Assembly (NCBI GenBank): GCA_018267515.1
Contig: JAFDYJ010000021.1
Location: 1-32,347 of the forward strand
Source of the DNA: Bacteroidota bacterium
GTDB taxonomy: Bacteria > Bacteroidota > Bacteroidia > Chitinophagales > Chitinophagaceae
DNA length: 32,347 bases
Direction of reading: 5' to 3'
This document shows positions 10,153-18,017 of the stretch, piece by piece. Both the position numbers and the translations under genes were made by a program. Within the stretch, counting starts at the first letter, position 1. The number at the start of each line of letters is the position of its first letter. The notes under the pieces were generated by a model. That model was given only the letters and a program-made list of their open reading frames with translations, was not told where the DNA came from and did no database searches.

Positions 10153-12555
10153 ATGAAGCATTTTTTCAGATCAGTTTTAATTACAGGTACCTTAATTATC
10201 TCTTTCATTTTGATTTTTGTTGACTGTAAGTCACAAAATATTGACTCTGCCATTGAACGATATGCAGATCATTTCAGGCAGGAACGGATTTATATGCAGT
10301 ATGATAAATCCACCTATGTGCCGGGCGAAACTATTTGGTTCAAAGCTTACCTGATGCAGGGCTTTTTTCCGGCAAACGATAGCAAAAATTTATATGTTGA
10401 CTGGACGGATGACCATGGTAAATTATTATTCAGATCCATCAGTCCTGTTGTGGAAGCCACCACAAACGGTCAGTATGATATACCTGCCACTTACAGCGGA
10501 AAGTTTATTCATGTAAAAGCCTATACGAAGTGGATGCTGAATTTCGATTCAGCTTTTTTATATGAAAAAGATATTGTGATAGTAAGCAAAAAAGGGAATT
10601 CGCAGGCTAAGACCAATACGGTTATACCTTCCTTGCAATTTTTTCCGGAAGGAGGTGATGCAGTGGCCGGCGTCAGTAATAAAATTGCTTTTAAAGCTAA
10701 CGATCAATGGGGAAGACCTGTGGAAATTCGGGGGATAGTTCAGAATAGTAAGGGAAAATTTATTGACAGTTTAAAAGTGATTCATGACGGGATGGGATAT
10801 ATTTTTATATTTCCTGAACCGGGTGATTCTTTTATTGCGAAATGGATAGACGAAAATGGGAATGCCCATACTACAGCACTCCCCGAAATCAGTAAAACAG
10901 GAATTTCAATGCAAGTAGCCGTTTCAGGAACGAAGCGGATTTTTAATATCAATGCCACCCCGGATGTTGCTTCCGGTTTACAAACGGTGACTTTAATCGG
11001 CACTATGCATCATCGGGAGGTTTTTAAGGTAACAAGAGATATAAGTTCAGGCAATGCAAAAGGAATTATTCCAACCCAGGATCTTCCCACCGGTATTCTG
11101 ACGATAACTGCTTTTAATAAAAACTGGACTCCACTTTCAGAACGTATTACCTACATCAATAACCGGGATTATGAGTTTCAACCTGAAATGACAGTTCAGC
11201 ATTGGGGTCTGAATAAAAGAGCCCGGAATGAAATTGTGATTACTGTACCTGATAGTTTAACGGCAAACCTGGCGGTTTCTATTACGGATGCCGGTATTGA
11301 AACAGATAGCAGTGACAATATTATTTCCCGGTTGCTCCTGACAGGAGATATCAAAGGACAGGTGTATAATCCCTATTATTATTTTTCAAAAAACAGTGAT
11401 TCTGTCAGCAGGGATCTTGATCTTGTTATGCTGACGCATGGATGGCGAAAATTTAAGTGGGAGGAAGTGTTGCAAACTAAATTTCCACCTATTATATATC
11501 CAAAGGATACTTCTTATCTCAGCCTTACGGGACGGGTGTATGGGGCACTACCTTCAGATCTGAGACAAGGCGGAACAATTGTAATGATCATTAGCCAGCC
11601 GAAACAGGGTGGGAAAGTTGTTATGCTTCCGATTGAACCGGATGGAACCTTCAATGACCCGGATTTTATAATCATGGACACTGTTCATATTTATTACCAG
11701 TTACCCAAAAAGAAATTTGGAGATGCTTCCGTTCGTTTCATGGAAAATATCCTTCCTCCTTTACGGCATAATATTCCTGCAACCGGTATTTTTAATAATG
11801 GTATTAATGATACAAGCGGGAGTTCTCATCACTGGTCACTGGCAGATGAAATGAATAAGATTCAGCAGCAATATGAGGGAAAATTGCTGGAAAATGTTAC
11901 CATAACTTCCAGAACCAAATCCCCCCTGGAAATCATGGATAATAAATATACTTCAGGAATGTTTTCTTCGGGAGATAGCTATCAGTTTGACATTGTTCAT
12001 GATCCTCTTGCTTCCGGCTCTCCTAATATTTTTTACTTTTTACAATCCAAAGTTGCGGGGTTGCAGATTAACACAACGTCCTCGCCGCCTTCTCTTACCT
12101 GGAGAGGTGGAACTCCCGGCATCTATATTGATGAAGTTCCCACAGATGCCGATATGGTAAGTGGTATCCCTGTTTCAGATGTTGCCTATGTCAAAGTGTT
12201 TCGTCCTCCTTTCATGGGAGGGTATAACGGAGGTAATGGCGCTATTGCTATTTATACCCGTCGCGGCGATGACATAAAATCAGAACCGGGAAAAGGTTTA
12301 TCCAACAGTACAGTGTCTGCTTATTCATTAATTCGCCAGTTTTATTCTCCGAATTATGACAGCTTCAAGCCGGAGAATGACCGGAAAGATGTACGGACAA
12401 CTTTGTATTGGAATCCCCAGGTAATTACAACGCCCAAAAACAACCAGGTAACTCTTACTTTTTATAACAATGATGTTACTAAATCTTTCCGTGTTACGAT
12501 AGAAGGAATGACCAGTGACGGACGATTAGCTCATATAGAACAGATAATGGAATAA
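10153..12555 (+). CDS. Large exported MG2 / TonB-plug domain protein
   Basis: An 800-residue envelope protein of a family common in Bacteroidota. The N-terminus is a signal segment (SVLITGTLIISFILIFVDC). Residues about 35-135 form an alpha-2-macroglobulin MG2-type domain with the hallmark YMQYDKSTYVPGETIWFKAY. Several beta-sandwich domains follow, including a carboxypeptidase-regulatory-like one near LSLTGRVYGALP (about 455). Residues about 605-715 resemble a TonB-receptor plug: FYFLQSKVAGLQI, GGTPGIYIDEVP, VAYVKVFRPP, GGNGAIAIYTRRG. No outer-membrane barrel follows, so it is not itself a receptor. It stands alone with its own promoter and terminator candidates. Function is not established; a surface or periplasmic protein-interaction role is inferred. 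The Cys in VDCKSQ could be a lipidation site, though the lipobox is imperfect. Confidence 0.8.
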   Translation: MKHFFRSVLITGTLIISFILIFVDCKSQNIDSAIERYADHFRQERIYMQYDKSTYVPGETIWFKAYLMQGFFPANDSKNLYVDWTDDHGKLLFRSISPVVEATTNGQYDIPATYSGKFIHVKAYTKWMLNFDSAFLYEKDIVIVSKKGNSQAKTNTVIPSLQFFPEGGDAVAGVSNKIAFKANDQWGRPVEIRGIVQNSKGKFIDSLKVIHDGMGYIFIFPEPGDSFIAKWIDENGNAHTTALPEISKTGISMQVAVSGTKRIFNINATPDVASGLQTVTLIGTMHHREVFKVTRDISSGNAKGIIPTQDLPTGILTITAFNKNWTPLSERITYINNRDYEFQPEMTVQHWGLNKRARNEIVITVPDSLTANLAVSITDAGIETDSSDNIISRLLLTGDIKGQVYNPYYYFSKNSDSVSRDLDLVMLTHGWRKFKWEEVLQTKFPPIIYPKDTSYLSLTGRVYGALPSDLRQGGTIVMIISQPKQGGKVVMLPIEPDGTFNDPDFIIMDTVHIYYQLPKKKFGDASVRFMENILPPLRHNIPATGIFNNGINDTSGSSHHWSLADEMNKIQQQYEGKLLENVTITSRTKSPLEIMDNKYTSGMFSSGDSYQFDIVHDPLASGSPNIFYFLQSKVAGLQINTTSSPPSLTWRGGTPGIYIDEVPTDADMVSGIPVSDVAYVKVFRPPFMGGYNGGNGAIAIYTRRGDDIKSEPGKGLSNSTVSAYSLIRQFYSPNYDSFKPENDRKDVRTTLYWNPQVITTPKNNQVTLTFYNNDVTKSFRVTIEGMTSDGRLAHIEQIME

Positions 12556-12589
12556 TAAATTTTCATTTTCTTGATTGAACAGGTGAAAC

Positions 12590-12628
12590 AGCAGGCAGGT
12601 TTCGGCGTAAGCCGTATTTCTGCTTTTT
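12590..12628 (+). terminator. Probable terminator after the MG2/plug gene
   Basis: A compound hairpin: an outer stem AGCAG (12590-12594) with CTGCT (12620-12624) enclosing an inner stem CGGC-GTAA-GCCG (12603-12614). T residues follow to 12628. The stem is 35 bases after the stop codon of the preceding gene. The outer stem is short, so confidence is moderate. Confidence 0.4.
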
Positions 12629-12724
12629 GCGTTACAGTCTTTTACTATTTTTCAGTTAAAAACAAGATGTTCTAAATGCAACTAACCATTTCTTCTTTAC
12701 TTTGAATTTATATAAATGTTTAGA

Positions 12725-13537
12725 ATGAAAAATTTTTTTACCCCGATTGCTATACTTGCTATTGCCTGCATTCTTAATGCCTGCTCTCATAATCCTTATG
12801 TAAGTACTAACAGATCGTATAAAAAGCAAGCAAAAGCTTTTGGAAAGATTCTGGCACAGTATCCGGTTAAAGATTCCGTTGTCAACTCGCCCTATTGGAT
12901 TGGAACGACAAATTTCAATATGCGTAAACCGAATTTTGTGATCATTCATCATACAGCACAGAATAGCTGTGATCAGACATTGAAAACTTTCACAACGGTG
13001 AGAACCCAGGTCAGTGCCCATTATGTTATTTGTAAAGATGGAACAGTGCATCATATGCTGAATGATTACCTGCGGGCCTGGCAAGCCGGAATAAGCAAAT
13101 GGGGAAATGCAACAGATATAAATTCCCTGAGCATAGGAATTGAAATTGACAATAACGGATTTGAGCCATTTACAGAAGCTCAAATCAACAGCCTGTTGTC
13201 ATTATTGGAAAGACTAAAAAAAGCGTATGGTATTCCTACTGCTAATTTTATCGGTCACTCAGACATTGCCCCGGGGCGCAAAGTGGATCCCAACAGGTAT
13301 TTTCCATGGCAAAAACTTTCTGAAAATGGCTTTGGTTATTGGTATGATACAACGGGAATAAAGGTTCCGGCTAATTTCAATGCCCTGCAGGCACTTCGCA
13401 TCATTGGTTATAATATTTCAAAACCGGAGGCAGCTGTTTATTCTTTCAAATTACATTTTGTGCAGAGCGATTCTTCCGCTGTCATCAATGAAGCAGATAA
13501 GAAAATTCTTTATGAACTGGAAAAGAAATATCAGTAA
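12725..13537 (+). CDS. N-acetylmuramoyl-L-alanine amidase lipoprotein (Amidase_2/AmpD type)
   Basis: A 270-residue lipoprotein. The signal peptide MKNFFTPIAILAIACILNAC carries a lipobox with Cys20. The Amidase_2 zinc site is complete: first ligand in VIIHHTA (His75), second in FIGHSDIAPG (His178), third in KVDPN (Asp188), plus the fold markers VSAHYVICKDG and SIGIEIDNNG. The enzyme cleaves between MurNAc and L-Ala of the peptide stem; here it would act in the periplasm, anchored to a membrane. The closest known relatives are AmiD/AmpD-like amidases. Another ATG at 12716, in frame, would add MFR; the downstream ATG gives the more usual n-region but either is possible. Its 3' end overlaps the convergent NamZ-family gene by seven bases, and the two enzymes act on the same polymer. 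Confidence 0.93.
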   Translation: MKNFFTPIAILAIACILNACSHNPYVSTNRSYKKQAKAFGKILAQYPVKDSVVNSPYWIGTTNFNMRKPNFVIIHHTAQNSCDQTLKTFTTVRTQVSAHYVICKDGTVHHMLNDYLRAWQAGISKWGNATDINSLSIGIEIDNNGFEPFTEAQINSLLSLLERLKKAYGIPTANFIGHSDIAPGRKVDPNRYFPWQKLSENGFGYWYDTTGIKVPANFNALQALRIIGYNISKPEAAVYSFKLHFVQSDSSAVINEADKKILYELEKKYQ

Positions 13538-14697
13538 AGCAGGAAAGGGGTAATCAGAGCTTTCCATTCCGGATTATTAAGATACGATTGAGGTATTTCT
13601 CCCTTTTTTATTTTTTCCAGCGATTGTGCAACACCCGATAATTTGTCCAGGTGATTTTCTCCGGATGGATTCACATTCGTTTTATAGAAACGATTTGTAC
13701 AATAATCCGGGTATAATGAAATCAAAAGATGAATTAATTGCAATCCCGTATGTACCGGCCGGAATTGTGAAGCGTCTGTGATCGAAAATCGAATGCCATT
13801 GCAATTCTCATTTACATATTGTCCCGATACGGGGATATAAGAATGTGCCTGGCTTCTGATGCCCTTTATTTTCAAAGAAAGAAATTCTTCTTGTAGTTCT
13901 GATTTCTTGATCCAGGGAGCACCAACAATTTTAAAAGGTGTGTCAGTCCCTCTGCCTTCATTCACATTTATTCCTTCCAGCAATCCCATCCCGGGATACA
14001 GAAGAGCAGTTTCTATATCTGTAATAGCAGGCGAGGGGGGTATAAATGCCGTACTTGTTTTTTTTGAAATTTCATTTCTGTTCCAGTTCTGAATCCTTAT
14101 AATTTCCAGGTCGAGTTTGTTAATCCTGGTTTGTGAAAAATAGTAAGCCAGTTCTCCCAGCGTACAACAATGCCGGATGGGAATACTCCACCGCCCGATA
14201 AATGATGAGCAATTTTTTTCATCCAGCATCGGGCCTTCAGCCAGATCAAGGTTACCGCTGATTGGATTGGGGCGATCTAATAAAATAAATTTCTTCTTAC
14301 AGCCGGCACAAGCTTCCATTACAAATGTCATTGTCCATAAATATGTATAAAAGCGACAGCCTGAATCCGGAATGTCAAATAAAATTGCATCAATATCTGC
14401 CAGGTCTGTTTCGTCCGGCCCGGATTTTTCTCCATATAAACTTATTACCGGTAGCAGAGTTAGGGGGTCAACGCTGTTATTTTGGTATACTCCGTCTTCC
14501 CCTTTTGCAGTTAGTCCATGTTCGGGAGAAAATAGTTTGACAATATGAAAGCCTGCTTTCAGTAACGCAATTCGGGTGGGAGTCCTGTCTGAGGTTGTTG
14601 CCGCATTATTGGTCACTAATCCATAACGGGTATTTTTATTTTCTGTTTTTTGATGCAGAATGGAGTCAATACCGAAAAGCAATTTTTTTCTACTCAT
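13531..14697 (-). CDS. namZ: NamZ-family exo-beta-N-acetylmuramidase (DUF1343, GH171)
   Basis: A 388-residue DUF1343 protein, the length typical of the family. Conserved blocks: YGLVTNNAA near the start, KLFSPEHGL (Glu59, aligned with the proposed catalytic glutamate of Bacillus subtilis NamZ), DAILFDIPDSGCRFYTYLWTM, LDRPNPISG and GMGLLEGINVNEGRGTDTPF. NamZ removes MurNAc from non-reducing ends of peptide-free glycan. No signal peptide is evident, so it may act in the cytoplasm or be exported by another route; some Bacteroidota homologues are exported. Convergent with the amidase gene with a seven-base overlap of stop codons; the amidase would supply the peptide-free glycans that this enzyme prefers. 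An AmgK-like kinase and MurU-like transferase are in the same window. Confidence 0.88.
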   Translation of the reverse strand: MSRKKLLFGIDSILHQKTENKNTRYGLVTNNAATTSDRTPTRIALLKAGFHIVKLFSPEHGLTAKGEDGVYQNNSVDPLTLLPVISLYGEKSGPDETDLADIDAILFDIPDSGCRFYTYLWTMTFVMEACAGCKKKFILLDRPNPISGNLDLAEGPMLDEKNCSSFIGRWSIPIRHCCTLGELAYYFSQTRINKLDLEIIRIQNWNRNEISKKTSTAFIPPSPAITDIETALLYPGMGLLEGINVNEGRGTDTPFKIVGAPWIKKSELQEEFLSLKIKGIRSQAHSYIPVSGQYVNENCNGIRFSITDASQFRPVHTGLQLIHLLISLYPDYCTNRFYKTNVNPSGENHLDKLSGVAQSLEKIKKGEIPQSYLNNPEWKALITPFLLY

Positions 14698-14830
14698 TAA
14701 ATTTAAGATACGAAGAAATTGAAATCCTGATTTTAAATAAGGTAAAACTTTTTATAATACCGAAGCGCAGATCGGATTAATAAACTGGCCGGAGGATTTG
14801 GCATCACAATTATGGTCCGGGAAAACAGAA

Positions 14831-15589
14831 TCATTCTAAAGGCGGTAAATCCGGCCATTCAAAAAATTCATTTTTTTCTTTACCATCAGGCCTGGGCTTT
14901 GTGGAACGGATTGTATACACAGGATGATAGTCCAGCTTTTCAGATAGCATTTCAAAATTTACTATCTCTTTTATTTCGGTATCGGTTAAACCGGGCTGTA
15001 ACCATTTTTTTTCCAGTTCTTCTGTTAATAGTAGCGGCATCCTGAATGCATTGCTGCCTCCATTATGTATTCGTTTCATAATGGAGTTGGCAGGCCTTGT
15101 CAGCAAAGTAAATGTACCGGTTAATTCACCTGTCTCCGGATCTGGCAAAGGAGAATAGTGATATAATCCGGGTATGTAAAAAAGATCCCTGTCTTTCAAA
15201 AAAATAAAATAGGGCACTTTGTTTTTCCGGCCTTTTATTTCACGATGTTCATAAAAGCCGGTTACCGGGATCAGGCATCTTTGATTCCGGATACGGTGCC
15301 AGTACGATTTCTTGTCTCCTGCCATTTTTTCGCTCTGGGCATTACACATCCACTGCCGGGACTGTTTAATTTTTTCAGGAGTATTCATGTATTCTGCAAT
15401 AACTCCCCACTCAAATGACTTTAATTTATAAACAGCGTCTTCAAAAATTAATACCGGGAACTTACTGAACGATTGTGCTATTACATGCGTTTTGTCAAAA
15501 TCAATTTGAAATTGCGGATCCATTTGAATCCTGGGAAAATAATCCCTGATGGTTTTTATGGATGTTTTAAATGAAATATCATAACACAT
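14831..15589 (-). CDS. SRAP domain protein (HMCES/YedK-like abasic-site DNA crosslinker)
   Basis: A 252-residue SRAP protein. Cys2 (MCYDIS) is the residue that bonds covalently to abasic sites in single-stranded DNA after removal of Met1. The other active-site residues are present: Asn83 in WMCNAQSE, Glu114 in GFYEH, and His175 in KRIHNG, with spacings like those of YedK (2, 75, 105, 160). One oddity is an insertion in the otherwise compact H-x-RMP segment: RIHNGGSNAFRMPLLL. It is the last gene of the umuD-umuC-unknown-SRAP run and its ATG overlaps the preceding stop by one base (TAATG), so translation is probably coupled. Role: shielding abasic sites met during translesion synthesis. Confidence 0.95.
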   Translation of the reverse strand: MCYDISFKTSIKTIRDYFPRIQMDPQFQIDFDKTHVIAQSFSKFPVLIFEDAVYKLKSFEWGVIAEYMNTPEKIKQSRQWMCNAQSEKMAGDKKSYWHRIRNQRCLIPVTGFYEHREIKGRKNKVPYFIFLKDRDLFYIPGLYHYSPLPDPETGELTGTFTLLTRPANSIMKRIHNGGSNAFRMPLLLTEELEKKWLQPGLTDTEIKEIVNFEMLSEKLDYHPVYTIRSTKPRPDGKEKNEFFEWPDLPPLE

Positions 15590-16089
15590 TATCCGAATTT
15601 TTCAATTTCATCCAAAAGTACTTCTGCTTTATGTCCTTTCCAAGAGAATAGGAGGTAGAGCTTCCCAAACAGATCACGGATATTTATTTTTAATTTTTTA
15701 TTCCCTTCCTTTTCCCATTCCGGAAATGTGGCAACCATATATCTGTAAACCCGGTTTCTTAAATGTACCGGGGCTGTCCATTGATCCGGAAAGATGTTTA
15801 CATAAATTTTATAGCCGGCCGGTTGTTGGGCTGCTATTGTCAGTTTTTTGATGTGCTCATCACAACCGCTATCATACAGGTACCGGTAAGGATCTTTTTT
15901 AATCAGGCTAAAATGTCTTTTTGCTTTTTCAGCATCTACTCCGTATTGCGGATAGTGAGTGAATAAGACCGGGATTATTGCTGAATTATTTTCAACACCC
16001 CGTTCATAGTATTCCCTTACAAAATACAGGGGTTGCCGCAGCAAGGCGTCGAGTAGCTTTTCATTTAACAGTACAAACGGGTTATACAT
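15589..16089 (-). CDS. Unknown protein in the umuDC-SRAP operon
   Basis: A 166-residue soluble protein that I cannot assign to a named family. It has no signal peptide or membrane segment. Visible features: an N-terminal helix MYNPFVLLNEKLLDALL, aromatic-rich LYFVREYYERG, a segment HFSLIKKDPYRYLYDSGC, a beta-like YKIYVNIFPDQWTAP and a basic C-terminal region (KEGNKKLKINIRDLFGKL). The overall character, basic and aromatic, suggests nucleic-acid or protein contact but this is inference only. It begins one base after the umuC stop and ends in a one-base overlap with the SRAP gene, so it is translated with the translesion genes. Being tightly held in that order makes a real gene very likely and a DNA-damage role plausible. 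Confidence 0.85.
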   Translation of the reverse strand: MYNPFVLLNEKLLDALLRQPLYFVREYYERGVENNSAIIPVLFTHYPQYGVDAEKAKRHFSLIKKDPYRYLYDSGCDEHIKKLTIAAQQPAGYKIYVNIFPDQWTAPVHLRNRVYRYMVATFPEWEKEGNKKLKINIRDLFGKLYLLFSWKGHKAEVLLDEIEKFG

Positions 16090-16090
16090 T

Positions 16091-17371
16091 TTATTTTATT
16101 TCGAATAATTCGTTCCAGCGGGTGGTGAACCGCCGGCTTCTTAATTCCTGCCGCATTTTCCAATTTCGTTTTAAGCCTGTAGCAACATATTTTACTACGT
16201 CATCCCGCATGCTGAAATTAATATTGTCTATTGCTGACATTAGAGCGGGCAGATGATTTTGTGCCGGAGTCAGAAAAAGATTAGATTGGATGGAAGAGTC
16301 CGGAACCAACCCGCCGAGAATCACCCCTGCTTTCAGGTATTTAATACCGGGTCTGAACAATTGTTCTGCCAGGGGAACGGCATATTGAATCAGCTCATTG
16401 GTGTTTGAAGTTGCTTTCGGTAAAACAGTATGTGCATGCTTTGTTTGAGGATTGTATTCCGATTTCTGATTTACAAAACCGTTTGTCATTACAAATACAT
16501 CAAGGAGAGTGGCCGCATACTGTTGCCTGCGAATTTTTTCTGCTGCCCTTGAGGCATAGGTTGCTACTGCCTCCTTTAAATCGTTGAGCTTATGTACAGG
16601 GCGTCCAAACATTCTTGTTGTAGCAATCATTTTTTTGGTTTCCAAAGGATCTTTCATAGAGATGCAGGGCACACCCTTTAACTCTTTTATCAACCGGACA
16701 CCTACAATACCTCCCAGGTTTTTCCGGCACCACTCTTCCGGCAGATTTCTGAGTTGCCAGCCGTTTTCTATTCCGAAGTTGTTTAGTTTGACAGCATATT
16801 GCCGGCCTACTCCCCACAAATCCTGTATCTGTGTTTTTTCCAGCGCCTCTCTTTCTTTTTCAATTGTATCCAGGATTACTATTCCGTTTGTTCCTTTTTT
16901 ATCTTTTTTGGAAAGCCGGTTTGCAACTTTGGAAAGCACTTTGGTAGAAGCTACGCCGATAGAAACTTTTATTCCAGTCCATTGTTCCGTGATGTCTTTG
17001 ATCTCTTTGACGGCCTCGTACAATTTATTTTCGGGTATCCTATTTAAATCCAGGAAGGCTTCATCAACCGAATAAATCTCCACACTATGCACGCCTATTA
17101 CTGCTTTTAAAGTATCCATTACTCTCATGCTGAGATCACCGTATAAATTGTAGTTGGAAGAGAACACTGCCACCCCGTTTTTTTCAATAAGTTCCCTGTT
17201 CTGATAATAAGGCGCTGCCATGCCGACTCCTATTTTCTTAGCCTCATCAGTTCGTGATATGATGCAGCCATCGTTGTTGCTCAGTACAACGACAGGTTTC
17301 AGGGAAAGATCAGGTCTGAACAGTCTTTCGCAGGAACAATAAAAACTATTGCAATCAATAATGGCTTTCAT
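16091..17371 (-). CDS. umuC: UmuC, Y-family translesion DNA polymerase V subunit
   Basis: A 426-residue UmuC. The palm acidic residues are present: Asp6 in MKAIIDCNSFYCSCER and Asp103-Glu104 in IYSVDEAFLDL. Other family marks are SNNDGCIISR, VSIGVASTKVLSKVAN, the helix-hairpin-helix DLWGVGRQYAVKLNN and the little-finger domain with C-terminal DUF4113-like tail ending RWNELFEI. It copies past lesions. The ATG at 17371 is chosen because the conserved start MKAIIDCNSF begins there and its ATGA overlaps the umuD stop; a longer frame from 17404 would run into umuD. No internal disruption and all catalytic residues are retained, in contrast to its UmuD partner. Confidence 0.95.
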   Translation of the reverse strand: MKAIIDCNSFYCSCERLFRPDLSLKPVVVLSNNDGCIISRTDEAKKIGVGMAAPYYQNRELIEKNGVAVFSSNYNLYGDLSMRVMDTLKAVIGVHSVEIYSVDEAFLDLNRIPENKLYEAVKEIKDITEQWTGIKVSIGVASTKVLSKVANRLSKKDKKGTNGIVILDTIEKEREALEKTQIQDLWGVGRQYAVKLNNFGIENGWQLRNLPEEWCRKNLGGIVGVRLIKELKGVPCISMKDPLETKKMIATTRMFGRPVHKLNDLKEAVATYASRAAEKIRRQQYAATLLDVFVMTNGFVNQKSEYNPQTKHAHTVLPKATSNTNELIQYAVPLAEQLFRPGIKYLKAGVILGGLVPDSSIQSNLFLTPAQNHLPALMSAIDNINFSMRDDVVKYVATGLKRNWKMRQELRSRRFTTRWNELFEIK

Positions 17372-17799
17372 ACCTGGTGAATGCTGAAAGTGACGACACC
17401 CCACAAGGCAAAATCGCTGAACTCGGCAAGGTTAATTGCTTTGTAGCGGTTGTTCTCCGGTATTAAAAAAGCGGATGAAAAATTTTTATGAAACCGCCGC
17501 ACCAGGAGTTCCCCATTTAATATGGCAACAATGATTTTGCCGTTGGCTAATTTTAACGACCGGTCCACAATCAATACATCTCCTTCAAAAATTCCGGCAT
17601 CCCGCATGGCATCCCCTTTCATCCGGAAAAAAAAGGTAGCAGGTTTGTTCCGGATGAGTTGTTCGTTCAGGTCAATACCTCTTTCAGCATAGTCATCGGT
17701 GGCGGCCCCGAAACCGGTAGCATTGGCTGTACGTACATCCTGCTGCCGGAAGTTTTTAGTACCCTTGTACTGCGCCCCATGGAAATATTCCTCACTCAT
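17368..17799 (-). CDS. umuD: UmuD-like S24 protein lacking the Ser-Lys catalytic dyad
   Basis: A 143-residue UmuD homologue, full length compared with E. coli UmuD (139). Residues 29-45 (GFGAATDDYAERGIDLN) align with the E. coli cleavage-site region, giving T28-G29 for Cys24-Gly25. The catalytic serine motif GDSM reads GDAM: Ala64 (codon GCC) replaces the nucleophile. The lysine of the VKK motif is Arg101 (GELLVRRF, codon CGG). The spacing 64-101 equals the E. coli 60-97 spacing, so the alignment is sound. The fold motifs GDVLIVDRS and VAILNGE are kept. Self-cleavage to UmuD' should therefore be impossible. The stop overlaps the umuC start (ATGA). It may act as a fixed structural partner of UmuC or be functionally dead. 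Confidence 0.92.
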   Translation of the reverse strand: MSEEYFHGAQYKGTKNFRQQDVRTANATGFGAATDDYAERGIDLNEQLIRNKPATFFFRMKGDAMRDAGIFEGDVLIVDRSLKLANGKIIVAILNGELLVRRFHKNFSSAFLIPENNRYKAINLAEFSDFALWGVVTFSIHQV

Positions 17800-17818
17800 A
17801 AAATAGTTTTTTATAAAG

Positions 17819-17857
17819 CTAAAATAATTAGTAAATTAGTACTAACAAAATTTGTTA
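17819..17857 (-). promoter_or_regulatory. Candidate promoter and operator of the umuDC-SRAP operon
   Basis: On the minus strand TTTG (17849-17846) is followed by a 19-base spacer and TATTTTAG (17826-17819), which matches five of six fixed positions of TAnnTTTG. The spacing fits the Bacteroidota -33/-7 arrangement and the transcript would start a few bases before the umuD leader. A 10-bp perfect palindrome TTAGTACTAA (17836-17845) lies exactly in the spacer, and a second inverted repeat TAACAAA-A-TTTGTTA (17843-17857) covers the -33 box. Both are candidate repressor sites. I cannot tell which regulator binds; LexA is one option. Confidence 0.5.
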
Positions 17858-18017
17858 TTCTAAAAGAAAAGATTGTAAAAGCTATTGGGAATACAATACC
17901 CGAATACTGGGTGTTTGCGTATTTGCTGTGCTAAGCCGGCATAAGCGATTGTGGGATAGTGTCATGAAGGCAATGAGAAAAAATTTGCCTGTAAATAAAT
18001 GGAAGTTATGTTGAAGC

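Noticed and set aside
12801-12815. AAGTACTAAC in the amidase gene resembling the umuD palindrome
   Set aside because: It lies within codons for VSTN, is incomplete and is not near a promoter.
12656-13183. 175-codon open frame on the minus strand across the amidase gene
   Set aside because: It lies wholly opposite a well-supported amidase with zinc ligands; the translation is rich in Cys, Ile and Ser and matches nothing.
16584-17075. 163-codon open frame on the plus strand within umuC
   Set aside because: Antisense to a conserved polymerase; composition is that of a reverse-frame shadow.
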